Shown here one piece after another: positions 16,019-23,899 of a stretch of DNA of 42,571 nucleotides. Source of the stretch: an uncultured Chloroflexota bacterium. Its GTDB lineage: Bacteria; Chloroflexota; Anaerolineae; Aggregatilineales; Phototrophicaceae. The stretch spans positions 1 through 42,571 of the forward strand of contig CALJKV010000053.1 in the NCBI GenBank assembly GCA_937974245.1. The letters are read 5' to 3'. A model generated the notes under the pieces. It did not search any database, was not told the origin of the DNA, and worked only from the letters and a program-made list of their open reading frames with translations. Position 1 is the first letter of the stretch. Each line of letters opens with the position of its first letter. Made by a program: the position numbers and the translations under genes.

Positions 16019-17371
16019 ATGTATCGGTACATCCTAGAAGATACGCGCCATGTGCCACCATTCAATGAGGCTGCCTGCCAGCTTACCATTGGTACTGAAC
16101 CTCTGAAAATTCATCAGGAAAACCTGTTTGCGGATTTTTTCGACCAGTGTGAGCTGGGCGGTGCTTATTACAACCAGGATCAAATGCGGCACATCGCTCC
16201 TGGAAAGGCCATTGTCTACCGGGACAGCCTGTGGTTTGACAAAGAGTTTCTGGCATACTTCATGGCGGGTGCGCGGCGAAAGGGTGGTGCATGCCGGGCT
16301 GCTATCCCGGCAGATGACCTCGCTTTTAAGACATATACTTTGCCGTTGACCGGCGATTTTGAGCGGGCGGTGGATGCTGATGGCAAGACGATTTATCTGG
16401 TGGATTTGTGGTACTTTCCGGATGGGTATACCGAAGATATTCACCCTATCGTAATCCCCAGTGGCGCGAAAGAAAAGGGCTTTTACAGCGTCCCGGACTT
16501 CATGGCACAGAATCGCGGCGACCTGACGCACTATCTCGCGGCACGGGCGGTGCTGTCTATCGAAAGCTGGGTGCATGTCTATTACGCCAGCGTGATCTTT
16601 GGCGTGTTTTCTCGTGGCAGCCGCTTTGAGGAACACATCAAAACGCATAATTTCGAGGCGTTGCAGCTGCTGTGGCGCGGCATTATGGAACAGAAGCAGG
16701 TTCTCAGCACTTCAAAGGTTGTTAGAGTCGGCAAAGATACCGTGATTCACCCTTCGGCGGAAATCAGTGGGCCGACGACAATTGGCGATAACTGCTTTAT
16801 TGGCCCCGGCGTGGTGATTGACAACTGCTCAATTGGCGATAATGTCTCGATTGACCAGGGCTGCCAGTTGATGCTGAGTACAGTGGCGAACAACTGCTTT
16901 TTGCCGTTCCGTGCCTCGTTGTATTTAACCGCCGTGATGGAAAATACGATCATTGCGCAGAACACCTGCCTGCAAATGTGTGTGATCGGACGCAACACGA
17001 TTATCAGCGCCGGCAGCACTTTCACCGATTTCAACATGATGGGCGAAAAGAATTACCAGGGGCAGATCGGCCCGCGCCCAATTAAAGCTGCCAATATTCA
17101 TGGCGAAATCGAAAGTTCCGGTCAATCGGTGCTGGGCAGCGCCGTCGGCCATAACTGCCGGGTTGGTTCCGGCATGGTGGTTTTCCCTGGTCGCATGATC
17201 GAGTCGGACGTGGTGCTGTTTGCTTCTGCTCACCGCCGGGTGATTAACCGCAACGTGCGTTACGAGGAAAGCGACCACCACAACGCCAAAATTGCCAACA
17301 GTGCCCACCGCCGCCAATACCCCCGCCCCGACGAAGCGGAAGCCGCCGAGCAAACCTGGAATACGTGGTAA
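16019..17371 (+). CDS. Left-handed beta-helix (hexapeptide repeat) protein, GlmU-like acyltransferase fold
   Basis: The 450-residue protein has an N-terminal half of unknown type (about 1-235) with Trp/Tyr-rich segments (YLVDLWYFPDGYTEDIHP). From about 238 it has many isoleucine-rich hexapeptide repeats of a left-handed beta-helix: VIHPSAEISGPTTIGDN, CFIGPGVVIDN, CSIGDNVSIDQG and later rungs up to about 410. The layout is like GlmU or NDP-sugar pyrophosphorylase C-termini. The N-terminal GxGTRM nucleotide motif of those enzymes is absent, so acyl transfer or a scaffold role is more likely than nucleotidyl transfer. GGAG lies eight bases before the ATG. It ends the DUF4388 cluster and converges with uvrC. 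Confidence 0.75.
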   Translation: MYRYILEDTRHVPPFNEAACQLTIGTEPLKIHQENLFADFFDQCELGGAYYNQDQMRHIAPGKAIVYRDSLWFDKEFLAYFMAGARRKGGACRAAIPADDLAFKTYTLPLTGDFERAVDADGKTIYLVDLWYFPDGYTEDIHPIVIPSGAKEKGFYSVPDFMAQNRGDLTHYLAARAVLSIESWVHVYYASVIFGVFSRGSRFEEHIKTHNFEALQLLWRGIMEQKQVLSTSKVVRVGKDTVIHPSAEISGPTTIGDNCFIGPGVVIDNCSIGDNVSIDQGCQLMLSTVANNCFLPFRASLYLTAVMENTIIAQNTCLQMCVIGRNTIISAGSTFTDFNMMGEKNYQGQIGPRPIKAANIHGEIESSGQSVLGSAVGHNCRVGSGMVVFPGRMIESDVVLFASAHRRVINRNVRYEESDHHNAKIANSAHRRQYPRPDEAEAAEQTWNTW

Positions 17372-17415
17372 TCTGGCTGGACTGTGCCCGCACTAAAATC
17401 CTTCATGTCCCTCTG

Positions 17416-19299
17416 CTACAGCAGCTCCTTGATCGCCAGGGCGATTTCCTCGTTGATCCCCTTCACGGCCATCAGTTCTTCAACGCTCGCCTGTCGAATC
17501 GCGCCGATAGAGTTGCCGAAGTGTTTGAGCAGGGCTTTGCGCTTATGCGGGCCGATCCCCGGCACGGTTTCCAGTTGGCTCGCCATGCCCAGTTTGGTGC
17601 GTTGTTTACGATGACTGGTGATGGCGAAGCGATGCGCTTCGTCGCGGACACGCTGCACCAGGTAGAGCGCCTCGCTCTGACGTGGCAGGATGACTGGCTG
17701 CGGCTCACCTGGTTGGTACAACTCCTCGAACTGCTTCGCTAACGACACCAGCGGCACTTTTTCTGTTAAATCGAACTCCGCCAGCACTTCGGCGGCGATA
17801 TTCAACTGTCCCTTGCCGCCGTCCACCATGAGCAGGTCCGGGAGCAGCCGCCAGGTTTCGTCACGATCTTCTTTGCCTGGCTGTACCGGTGTTGGATTTT
17901 CCAGGGCGGCCCGGTAGCGCGTAAAGCGGCGGGTGAGCGCCTCGCGCATGGATTGGTAATCGTCCGACCCGGCATGATCCACCGTGCGGATGTTGAAGCG
18001 GCGGTATTCGGCTTTCTTGGGTGTCCCCTGCACAAACACGACGCGGCTGGCGACGATGGCCGTGCCCTGAGTGGTGCTGATGTCATAGCACTCAATGCGG
18101 TTGGGGGGCAAGGGCAGGTTGAGCGCCTGCTGAAGTTCTCCTAATGCGGCTTCCTGCTTATGAGCATTGGCCTCCCACTGCGCCCGGATCATCCGCAGCG
18201 CCTCGCTTGCGTTTTCCTGCGCCATATTTACCAGGTCGCGTTTGTTGCCACGCTTGGGGACAGTGATGGCGACCTTTTGCCCGCTGCGTTTATCCTTGAG
18301 CCATTGCTCGATAATACGAGCTTCTTCGACCTCGTTGGGCAGGATAAGTTCACGGGGAATCTCCGCCGCCTCACTATAAAACTGGGTGATGAACTGGCTC
18401 AGGACTTCGGTCTCTGGTTCATCTTCTGCGCCCCCCAGCATGCGCGTGTCGCTTCCGATGAGCTTGCCGTTTCGAATAAACAGGATCTGCACACAGGCCT
18501 CGTTTTTGTCACGAGCGATGGCGATCACATCCTGGTCGGTCATCTTGGGGTTGACGGCCTTATGTCGCTGCGTGATGTACTCGATTGCCCGCAGTTGGTC
18601 ACGGATGGCGGCGGCCTGTTCAAAATCGAGTTTCTCTGCTGCGGCCTCCATTTTCTTCGTCAGCCGGGCGACTACCGGCTCGGATTTCCCGTTGAGTACG
18701 TCCATGAGTTCGCTAATCATCTCCCGGTATTCTTCCCGGTTGACCGCACCGATGCAGGGCGCGTTACACAGCTTGATGTCGTAAAACAGACAGGCGCGTT
18801 CGTCTTGGCCGTTGATAACCCGGTCACATGTCAGGTAGGGGAACGCTTTCCGCAATGTACGCAGCGTGTTCTGCACCGCCCACATGGCGGCATACGGCCC
18901 GAAGTAGCGGCTGCCGTCCTTAACGATACGGCGCGTGGTCTCGACTTTGGGGAACGGGTCGTTCCAATTTATTTTGATGTACGGGTAGTGTTTATCATCC
19001 TTCAGGCTGATGTTGTAGAAAGGCTGGTGCTGTTTGATGAGCGTTTCTTCCAGGATGAGTGCCTGAATCTCGGTTTCGGTGATAATCACCTCAATGTCCG
19101 CGATATTTTCCCGTAGGCGCAGCGTTTTGGGGCTGCTTTCCGCGCTCGAATTAAAATAACTCCGCACGCGATTGCGTAGTTTTTTCGCTTTGCCCACGTA
19201 GATGATGCGTCCCTGGTCATTTTTCATCAGGTAACAGCCGGGCTTGGTGGGCAGGCTTTTGAGGACGTGCTGGATATGGTCGGAGGGTTGGAAGGTCAT
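17416..19299 (-). CDS. uvrC: Excinuclease ABC subunit C
   Basis: The 627-residue nuclease makes both incisions in nucleotide excision repair with UvrA and UvrB. Domains in order: GIY-YIG nuclease (KPGCYLMKN, IIYVGKAKKLRNRVRSYF, about 16-60), the UVR motif that binds UvrB (KMEAAAEKLDFEQAAAIRDQL, about 215-235), the RNase H-like C-terminal nuclease (ECYDIS and MVDGGKGQLN), and the tandem helix-hairpin-helix (VPGIGPHKRKALL, VKGINEEIA). Length is typical. A good promoter stands upstream, divergent from the peptidase-methyltransferase fusion gene. Confidence 0.97.
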   Translation of the reverse strand: MTFQPSDHIQHVLKSLPTKPGCYLMKNDQGRIIYVGKAKKLRNRVRSYFNSSAESSPKTLRLRENIADIEVIITETEIQALILEETLIKQHQPFYNISLKDDKHYPYIKINWNDPFPKVETTRRIVKDGSRYFGPYAAMWAVQNTLRTLRKAFPYLTCDRVINGQDERACLFYDIKLCNAPCIGAVNREEYREMISELMDVLNGKSEPVVARLTKKMEAAAEKLDFEQAAAIRDQLRAIEYITQRHKAVNPKMTDQDVIAIARDKNEACVQILFIRNGKLIGSDTRMLGGAEDEPETEVLSQFITQFYSEAAEIPRELILPNEVEEARIIEQWLKDKRSGQKVAITVPKRGNKRDLVNMAQENASEALRMIRAQWEANAHKQEAALGELQQALNLPLPPNRIECYDISTTQGTAIVASRVVFVQGTPKKAEYRRFNIRTVDHAGSDDYQSMREALTRRFTRYRAALENPTPVQPGKEDRDETWRLLPDLLMVDGGKGQLNIAAEVLAEFDLTEKVPLVSLAKQFEELYQPGEPQPVILPRQSEALYLVQRVRDEAHRFAITSHRKQRTKLGMASQLETVPGIGPHKRKALLKHFGNSIGAIRQASVEELMAVKGINEEIALAIKELL

Positions 19300-19329
19300 A
19301 AGATCGCACCCAAATAAAAAGTTTGTTCT

Positions 19330-19358
19330 ATTCTAATCAGATGCAAGCCCCCTGCCAA
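19330..19358 (-). promoter_or_regulatory. uvrC promoter
   Basis: On the minus strand TTGGCA (19353-19358), a 17-base spacer and TAGAAT (19330-19335) lie about 30 bases upstream of the uvrC ATG. I see no LexA-like box overlapping it. Confidence 0.65.
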
Positions 19359-19451
19359 CTGGCATTTTGGAGAGGATGGTTATTGTGTAGTCTTGCCGGG
19401 CGGGGTATTGTTTCGCATGATACGCTGGACACCCAGAACAGGAGTTCCATC

Positions 19452-20801
19452 ATGAAAATACTCCTCACAGGATTTACGCCCTTCCTGGACGTAGATGTGA
19501 ATCCAAGTGCGCTTATTGTCCAGGAAATCGCGAACCGGCAATATCCCGGCCTGGAGATCATCGCTGAAGTGCTGCCGACGGCATACGATACGGCTGGGGC
19601 GTGGATTGAGGCGCTCATCACCGAGCATACGCCGGATGCAGTGGCCTGCCTGGGCGTAGCACAGAGCCGGAGCTCGATTAACCTCGAATGTGTCGCCCGC
19701 AATCGGGACAGTACGACAAAGCCCGATAATGCCGGGGCGATTCGGGAGGATACCCCGATTATCCCGGACGGCGCGGAGACGTATCTGGCAACGCTGCCAT
19801 TGGCGCGGCTTCAGGCAGCGCTCACCGGGCAAGGTATTCCGGTGGTGTATTCCAACGATGCCGGGGCTTATGTTTGTAACCATGTGTTTTACCGTGCCCG
19901 CCACGCCCTGGAGCAGCAGGGGCGTGGGATTCCCTGCGGGTTTATCCATGTGCCGGGGATTGGCGATGAGCCGCCTGGTCTGCCGCTGGAAACGATGATT
20001 GCGGCGGTGGAAACCTGCCTGCACGAAATCACCGCATCCCTGAATGACCCGAAACCCGGCCACGCCGGGAAACTGAATTATGACGCGCTGGCCGCCCAGT
20101 ATGCGCGGAGTCGGGGGATTCACCCGGCGGTATTGAACAGCCTTGCCATGACGGGCGGTGTAACCTCATCGAGTAAAGTAGCGGAAATCGGCTGCGGCAC
20201 CGGTAACTATATCAATGGGCTGGTAACGCATACGGACTGCGCGGGGTGGGGTATTGACCCTTCGAATGAAATGCTGGCCTATGCCTGCCAGCAACCAGCG
20301 GCGCTGCACATTCAGCCGGGTTTTGCCCACGAAACCGGCCTGCCACCCGGCTTGTTTGATCTGGTGTACTCGGTAGACGTGATTCATCACCTGGACGACA
20401 CTGCAGCGTATTTTCGCGAAGCGTACCGCCTGCTGCGACCCGGTGGAAAAATCTGTACAGTGACGGATTCGGCGGATATTATCCGTACCCGGCAGCCGCT
20501 TTCGACTCATTTCCCAGAAACCGTCGCCCCCGAACTGGCGCGTTATCCGCGTATTGCCGATCTGGAAAGCAGTATAGGGCAGGCGGGTTTCCAGGGGATG
20601 GCCCAGCAGGTCGTTGAAGACCGGACTCAGTTGACAGACATCACTGCTTACCGGGAAAAGGCGTTTTCCGCCCTACACCTGATCGCAGAAAAGGATTTTC
20701 AGCGCGGGCTGGCACGCCTGGAGGCGGAATTACAGAAAAAGGGAGCTGTCGTGCGCGTTAGCCGCTATGTACTCCTGTGGGGGATAAAACCGGCGGATTA
20801 G
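19452..20801 (+). CDS. Pyroglutamyl-peptidase I fused to a SAM-dependent methyltransferase
   Basis: The 449-residue protein joins two enzymes. Residues 1-195 are a C15 pyroglutamyl-peptidase, which removes N-terminal pyroglutamate: LTGFTPF, catalytic Glu79 (NLECVARN), Cys142 (NDAGAYVCNHVFY) and His166 (GFIHVPG), spaced as in the family. A short linker leads to a class I methyltransferase from about 208: YDALAAQYARSRG, SAM motif VAEIGCGTGNY (243-253), DLVYSVDVIHHLDD and LLRPGGK. AGGAG lies eight bases before the ATG at 19452; an upstream in-frame extension to 19323 has no site and crosses the uvrC promoter. Its stop overlaps the stop of the convergent Mut7-C gene. No frameshift is needed to join the parts. 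Confidence 0.85.
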   Translation: MKILLTGFTPFLDVDVNPSALIVQEIANRQYPGLEIIAEVLPTAYDTAGAWIEALITEHTPDAVACLGVAQSRSSINLECVARNRDSTTKPDNAGAIREDTPIIPDGAETYLATLPLARLQAALTGQGIPVVYSNDAGAYVCNHVFYRARHALEQQGRGIPCGFIHVPGIGDEPPGLPLETMIAAVETCLHEITASLNDPKPGHAGKLNYDALAAQYARSRGIHPAVLNSLAMTGGVTSSSKVAEIGCGTGNYINGLVTHTDCAGWGIDPSNEMLAYACQQPAALHIQPGFAHETGLPPGLFDLVYSVDVIHHLDDTAAYFREAYRLLRPGGKICTVTDSADIIRTRQPLSTHFPETVAPELARYPRIADLESSIGQAGFQGMAQQVVEDRTQLTDITAYREKAFSALHLIAEKDFQRGLARLEAELQKKGAVVRVSRYVLLWGIKPAD

Positions 20802-21544
20802 CGACCTCGCATCACTTGATCTAAGAGTTCCTGCATCCGCTGGTAGTGAGCGCCCTTCCAATAAACGCGCTTACATGACTGGCAGCGGTGGAACTCATCG
20901 TAATGTTCCGCCGTGCCATCGGGCACACAAGGCAGTATGGCGTCTTTTGTCACTTTTTCCAGCAGGCCATTACATTTCATGCAGTGCTTGAATGGCTCGG
21001 TTATTGTTAATAGATCAAAGCGGGCCGCTATTTCTTCAAGCTGGCGTCGGCGGTGCATGCTGCGGACGTAATACCCGTAAATCACCAGACTTCGCTTTAG
21101 CAATCCCACATCGCGGGTGAGCAGGATGCGCGTTTCGTCATGGGAAACCTGTGCCAGTTCCTCGTCATGATAATCGTTACGGTAAAGTGTATCAAACCCG
21201 AGCATCCGCAGATAGGCCGCCAGTCGTCCCAGGTGTTGATCCAGAATGAAGCGCGGCCTGCCAGGGTAGGGCGGGCGCAGCCGAATCTGAGGAGCTATGC
21301 GATTCGCTGTCTCATAACGTGGATAAACTTCTATTTGATCGCCCGCTTGAATGATGTAATCAAAATTGACCGGCTCGCCATTCACCGCCAGCAGGCTGAT
21401 TTCAGCATGAGGGACACCCAGCGATTCGATCATATCTTTGATCGAAGCCCGCCAATTGAAGTGATGTTCAATGGCGGTATGTTTGCTGTGGCGTGGAAGG
21501 AAAAAGTTCAGTTCGTCATGAAAACGAAAGGTTGCGCTGTCCAT
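20798..21544 (-). CDS. Mut7-C protein: ubiquitin-like plus PIN/RNase-like domain with zinc ribbon
   Basis: The 248-residue protein has an N-terminal ubiquitin/ThiS-like domain (about 1-85, ending in QAGDQIEVYPRY). A Mut7-C RNase domain of PIN-like fold follows, with aspartates in ILDQHLG, YHDEEL and LLTRDVGLLKR. Its C-terminus has a zinc ribbon (CMKCN and CQSCKR). It is expected to be a cytosolic RNase or RNA-binding protein; biochemical roles in bacteria are little known. It begins nine bases after the prmA stop, so it is cotranscribed with prmA, a translation-linked neighbour. Its stop overlaps the convergent fusion gene stop in TTAG (20798-20801). Confidence 0.85.
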   Translation of the reverse strand: MDSATFRFHDELNFFLPRHSKHTAIEHHFNWRASIKDMIESLGVPHAEISLLAVNGEPVNFDYIIQAGDQIEVYPRYETANRIAPQIRLRPPYPGRPRFILDQHLGRLAAYLRMLGFDTLYRNDYHDEELAQVSHDETRILLTRDVGLLKRSLVIYGYYVRSMHRRRQLEEIAARFDLLTITEPFKHCMKCNGLLEKVTKDAILPCVPDGTAEHYDEFHRCQSCKRVYWKGAHYQRMQELLDQVMRGR

Positions 21545-21553
21545 GATCCATGT

Positions 21554-22465
21554 TTAGTGGGGTCGCCGGGCTTCAAGCAGTACCCAATCCCCCTGTTGGC
21601 GGCGGGCGAAAGGCTGTAAGCCCGTTCGTCGAAGCGCGGTTTCAACATCGTCGGCCTGGTCTTCAATAATTCCACTGAACACTGCTATGCCACCTGGCCG
21701 TACCACCTCGCCTAAATGCTGGTCGCACATCGCAATGATGACCTTCGCCAGGATATTCACTACCGCCAGGTCGAAGCGGCGTGCCGATGCCACCAGGCTT
21801 TCCAGACTGCCTTCCTGTACCGTTATGTGTTCCGCCACGCTGTTCTGCGCCACATTTTCCCCTGCGGTTCGGACAGCAATCGGGTCGGTATCCAGCGCCA
21901 GGACGGAAGCCGCACCCAGTTTGGCGGCGGCAATTGCCAGAATCCCACTGCCGCTGCCCAGATCGAGGACGCGGAGGCCAGGCTGTACATGGTCTTCCAG
22001 TGCTTCCAGGCAGAGTTGGGTTGTGGGGTGTGTGCCGGTGCCGAAGGCCATGCCGGGGTCAAGCATAATCGTAATATCGTCAGGGTTGGACTCAGCCGCT
22101 ACCCATACGGGACGTATGAACAGGTGTCGCCCAATGTGAATAGGATGGTAGTGAGCTTTCCAGGCTTCGGCCCAATCTTCTTCCTGGACGATGGTATAGA
22201 CCGGTCTGGGCATGGGGTACATCATGTTCATGTGCCCCAGCGCAGCTTCAAGACGTAGTTTGGCATCCTCAGCACGGGTGTCGGCGGGGATATATGCACG
22301 AAGGGTCAGGCGCTGTGGGGGGAGCGCCTCGCCATCGTCCCAGGTATCGGGAGGGATATCTTCCTGTTCAATGGCAACGCCTTGATGACCATAGCGCTGT
22401 AAAAGTTCGGCCACGGCTTCGGCGGCTTCACCATCTACACTTAAAGCAACTTCAATCCATTCCAT
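21554..22465 (-). CDS. prmA: Ribosomal protein L11 methyltransferase
   Basis: The 303-residue enzyme uses S-adenosylmethionine to methylate ribosomal protein L11. The N-terminal recognition domain is followed by the family landmarks IMLDPGMAFGTGTHPTT, the SAM motif VLDLGSGSGILAIAAAKLGA, and NILAKVI as the NxxA/P motif, with GIIEDQADDV near the end. The start at 22465 (MEWIEVAL) is chosen because a GTG further up at 22540 lies upstream of a predicted extended -10 promoter. No strong Shine-Dalgarno is visible at the chosen ATG. prmA downstream of dnaJ is a common arrangement, but here a terminator separates them. Confidence 0.95.
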   Translation of the reverse strand: MEWIEVALSVDGEAAEAVAELLQRYGHQGVAIEQEDIPPDTWDDGEALPPQRLTLRAYIPADTRAEDAKLRLEAALGHMNMMYPMPRPVYTIVQEEDWAEAWKAHYHPIHIGRHLFIRPVWVAAESNPDDITIMLDPGMAFGTGTHPTTQLCLEALEDHVQPGLRVLDLGSGSGILAIAAAKLGAASVLALDTDPIAVRTAGENVAQNSVAEHITVQEGSLESLVASARRFDLAVVNILAKVIIAMCDQHLGEVVRPGGIAVFSGIIEDQADDVETALRRTGLQPFARRQQGDWVLLEARRPH

Positions 22466-22505
22466 ATGATCACGCGATTCTGATTTGGATGAGTACGATG
22501 TGTTG

Positions 22506-22514
22506 ATTATAGCA
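22506..22514 (-). promoter_or_regulatory. Extended -10 promoter of prmA
   Basis: On the minus strand TGC-TATAAT (TATAAT at 22506-22511) is an extended -10 element without an obvious -35. It lies between the dnaJ terminator (22557-22586) and the prmA ATG, giving prmA and the Mut7-C gene their own start and supporting the downstream prmA start codon. Confidence 0.5.
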
Positions 22515-22556
22515 GATATAGTAGAGAAGTCCGCGCTCACCAGAACGTGGCGAGGG

Positions 22557-22586
22557 AAAAAAAGGGCGCAGCATACGCCACGCCCT
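22557..22586 (-). terminator. Intrinsic terminator after dnaJ
   Basis: In the minus-strand transcript a 10-base stem (two wobble pairs) with loop GUAU is followed directly by seven U. It lies 28 bases after the dnaJ stop and ends the chaperone operon before prmA. Confidence 0.8.
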
Positions 22587-22614
22587 GTCAGTTGACTTTG
22601 ATTCTTCGTGGTGA

Positions 22615-23772
22615 CTACTGCTGTGGTTCGCCACCAAAGAAGTCCATCACCCTGTCAAAAAATCCGCGCCCGTTGTGCTGTGGTTGAATTTGTTCGCTAC
22701 CCAATGTTTGGGCAAGCTGCTCAAACAACGCGCGCTGCTCTGATGAGAGGGTCGTAGGGACTTCGACCTGGATATACACCAATTGGTCGCCACGCCCGGA
22801 ATTCGTGCCGTCACTGCGGAGACGGGGGATACCTTTGCCGCGCAGACGAAAGACTTTGCCGGTTTGTGTTCCTCCTGGAATCGCGAGTTCAGCGTCCCCA
22901 TCTATAGTGGGAATGCGGATTTTGTCACCTAGTGCCGCCTGTGCGACATTGATATTCACATCCAGGATGATGTCGTTATCCCGGTGCTTGAAGAACTCAT
23001 GTTCCTTTACCTGGAGAATCACGTACAGGTTACCACTGGGCGCACCGCGTTCACCCGCATCACCCTCGCCGCGAATTTGCACTTGAAGCCCTTCGCGCAC
23101 CCCGGGTGGAATAGTGACATTGAGGCGAACCCGTTTGCGCTGGCGGCCTGCCCCGGTACAGGTGTGGCACTTGGATTGGATGACTTCACCGCGCCCTCCG
23201 CAGCGGGGGCAAGGACTGGAGCGCACCATTGCGCCCACGAAAGTCTGCTGTACCTGGCGTATTTCTCCAGTGCCATTACATTCCGGGCATCGGGTGGGGG
23301 ATGTTCCCGGCTCCGCACCGCTTCCATCACAAGTGTCACATACTTCCAACCGATCATACTCAATCTCTTTTTCCACGCCAAATACCGCTTCTTCAAAAGA
23401 GATTGTCATACTGACCCGTTGATCGGCTCCTGGGCGTGGGCCTGCCCGCCGCCGGGTGCGGGATGTGCCGCCCATGCCGAAACCGCTCAGGAAATCATCC
23501 AGGATGTCTTCAAACCCAGAGAAGCCTACACCGCCCGTACCGAATCCATTACCCTGAACCCCAGCATGGCCGAAACGGTCATAGCGAGCACGCTTATCAT
23601 CGTCTGAAAGCACCTCGTAAGCCTCATTGATTTCCTTAAATTTCGCTTCGGCATCTGTGTGATTGCTTACATCCGGGTGGTACTCACGGGCCAGTTTGCG
23701 AAATGCCTGTTTAATATCATTTTTTCCGGCGTCTCGATCAACGCCTAATACTTCATAGTAGTCTCGTGCCAT
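22615..23772 (-). CDS. dnaJ: Chaperone protein DnaJ
   Basis: The 385-residue Hsp40 delivers unfolded substrates to DnaK and stimulates its ATPase. The J domain has the HPD loop at residues 32-34. A Gly/Phe-rich linker (about 73-105, GFGTGGVGFSGF) leads to four zinc-binding CxxCxGxG repeats (CDTCDGSG, CPECNGTG, CPRCGGRG, CHTCTGAG). The two C-terminal substrate domains include LNVTIPPGVREG and DAELAIPGGTQTGKVFRLRGKG. Length is typical of type I DnaJ. It lies 127 bases after dnaK, with a terminator hairpin in the gap. Confidence 0.97.
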   Translation of the reverse strand: MARDYYEVLGVDRDAGKNDIKQAFRKLAREYHPDVSNHTDAEAKFKEINEAYEVLSDDDKRARYDRFGHAGVQGNGFGTGGVGFSGFEDILDDFLSGFGMGGTSRTRRRAGPRPGADQRVSMTISFEEAVFGVEKEIEYDRLEVCDTCDGSGAEPGTSPTRCPECNGTGEIRQVQQTFVGAMVRSSPCPRCGGRGEVIQSKCHTCTGAGRQRKRVRLNVTIPPGVREGLQVQIRGEGDAGERGAPSGNLYVILQVKEHEFFKHRDNDIILDVNINVAQAALGDKIRIPTIDGDAELAIPGGTQTGKVFRLRGKGIPRLRSDGTNSGRGDQLVYIQVEVPTTLSSEQRALFEQLAQTLGSEQIQPQHNGRGFFDRVMDFFGGEPQQ

Positions 23773-23842
23773 ACTTACGCCTGGGTTAACCTGGATAAAT
23801 CATTACTGTGAATATGCTCGTCTTATTCCCGTATAATACGAA

Positions 23843-23880
23843 AATTCCCCTCCCACCTCAATCCGGCGGGAAGGGAAATT
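23843..23880 (-). terminator. Terminator-like hairpin between dnaK and dnaJ
   Basis: In the minus-strand transcript a stem of about 13 consecutive pairs (two wobble pairs) with a 7-base loop is followed by AUUUUC. It begins about 20 bases after the dnaK stop and can end most dnaK transcripts or set the dnaK:dnaJ ratio. A TATTAT within CGTATTATACG just downstream might restart transcription for dnaJ, but no -35 is clear. Confidence 0.65.
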
Positions 23881-23899
23881 GCGGGTCATCAGGCGAGTT

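Noticed and set aside
18160..19116. Plus-strand open frame of 318 codons opposite uvrC
   Set aside because: Antisense to uvrC, no motifs, composition of a shadow frame.
19380..20123. Minus-strand open frame of 247 codons opposite the peptidase part of the fusion gene
   Set aside because: The sense strand carries an intact catalytic triad in order; the antisense frame shows no domain.
22466..22540. Longer prmA starting with GTG at 22540
   Set aside because: It lies upstream of the predicted extended -10 promoter and its N-terminus is unlike the PrmA family, which starts near MEWIEV.
23830..23840. CGTATAATACG palindrome, also found at 27593-27603
   Set aside because: The 11-mer is essentially a symmetrical -10 box; two copies in AT-rich gaps are expected by chance and share no further flanking sequence.
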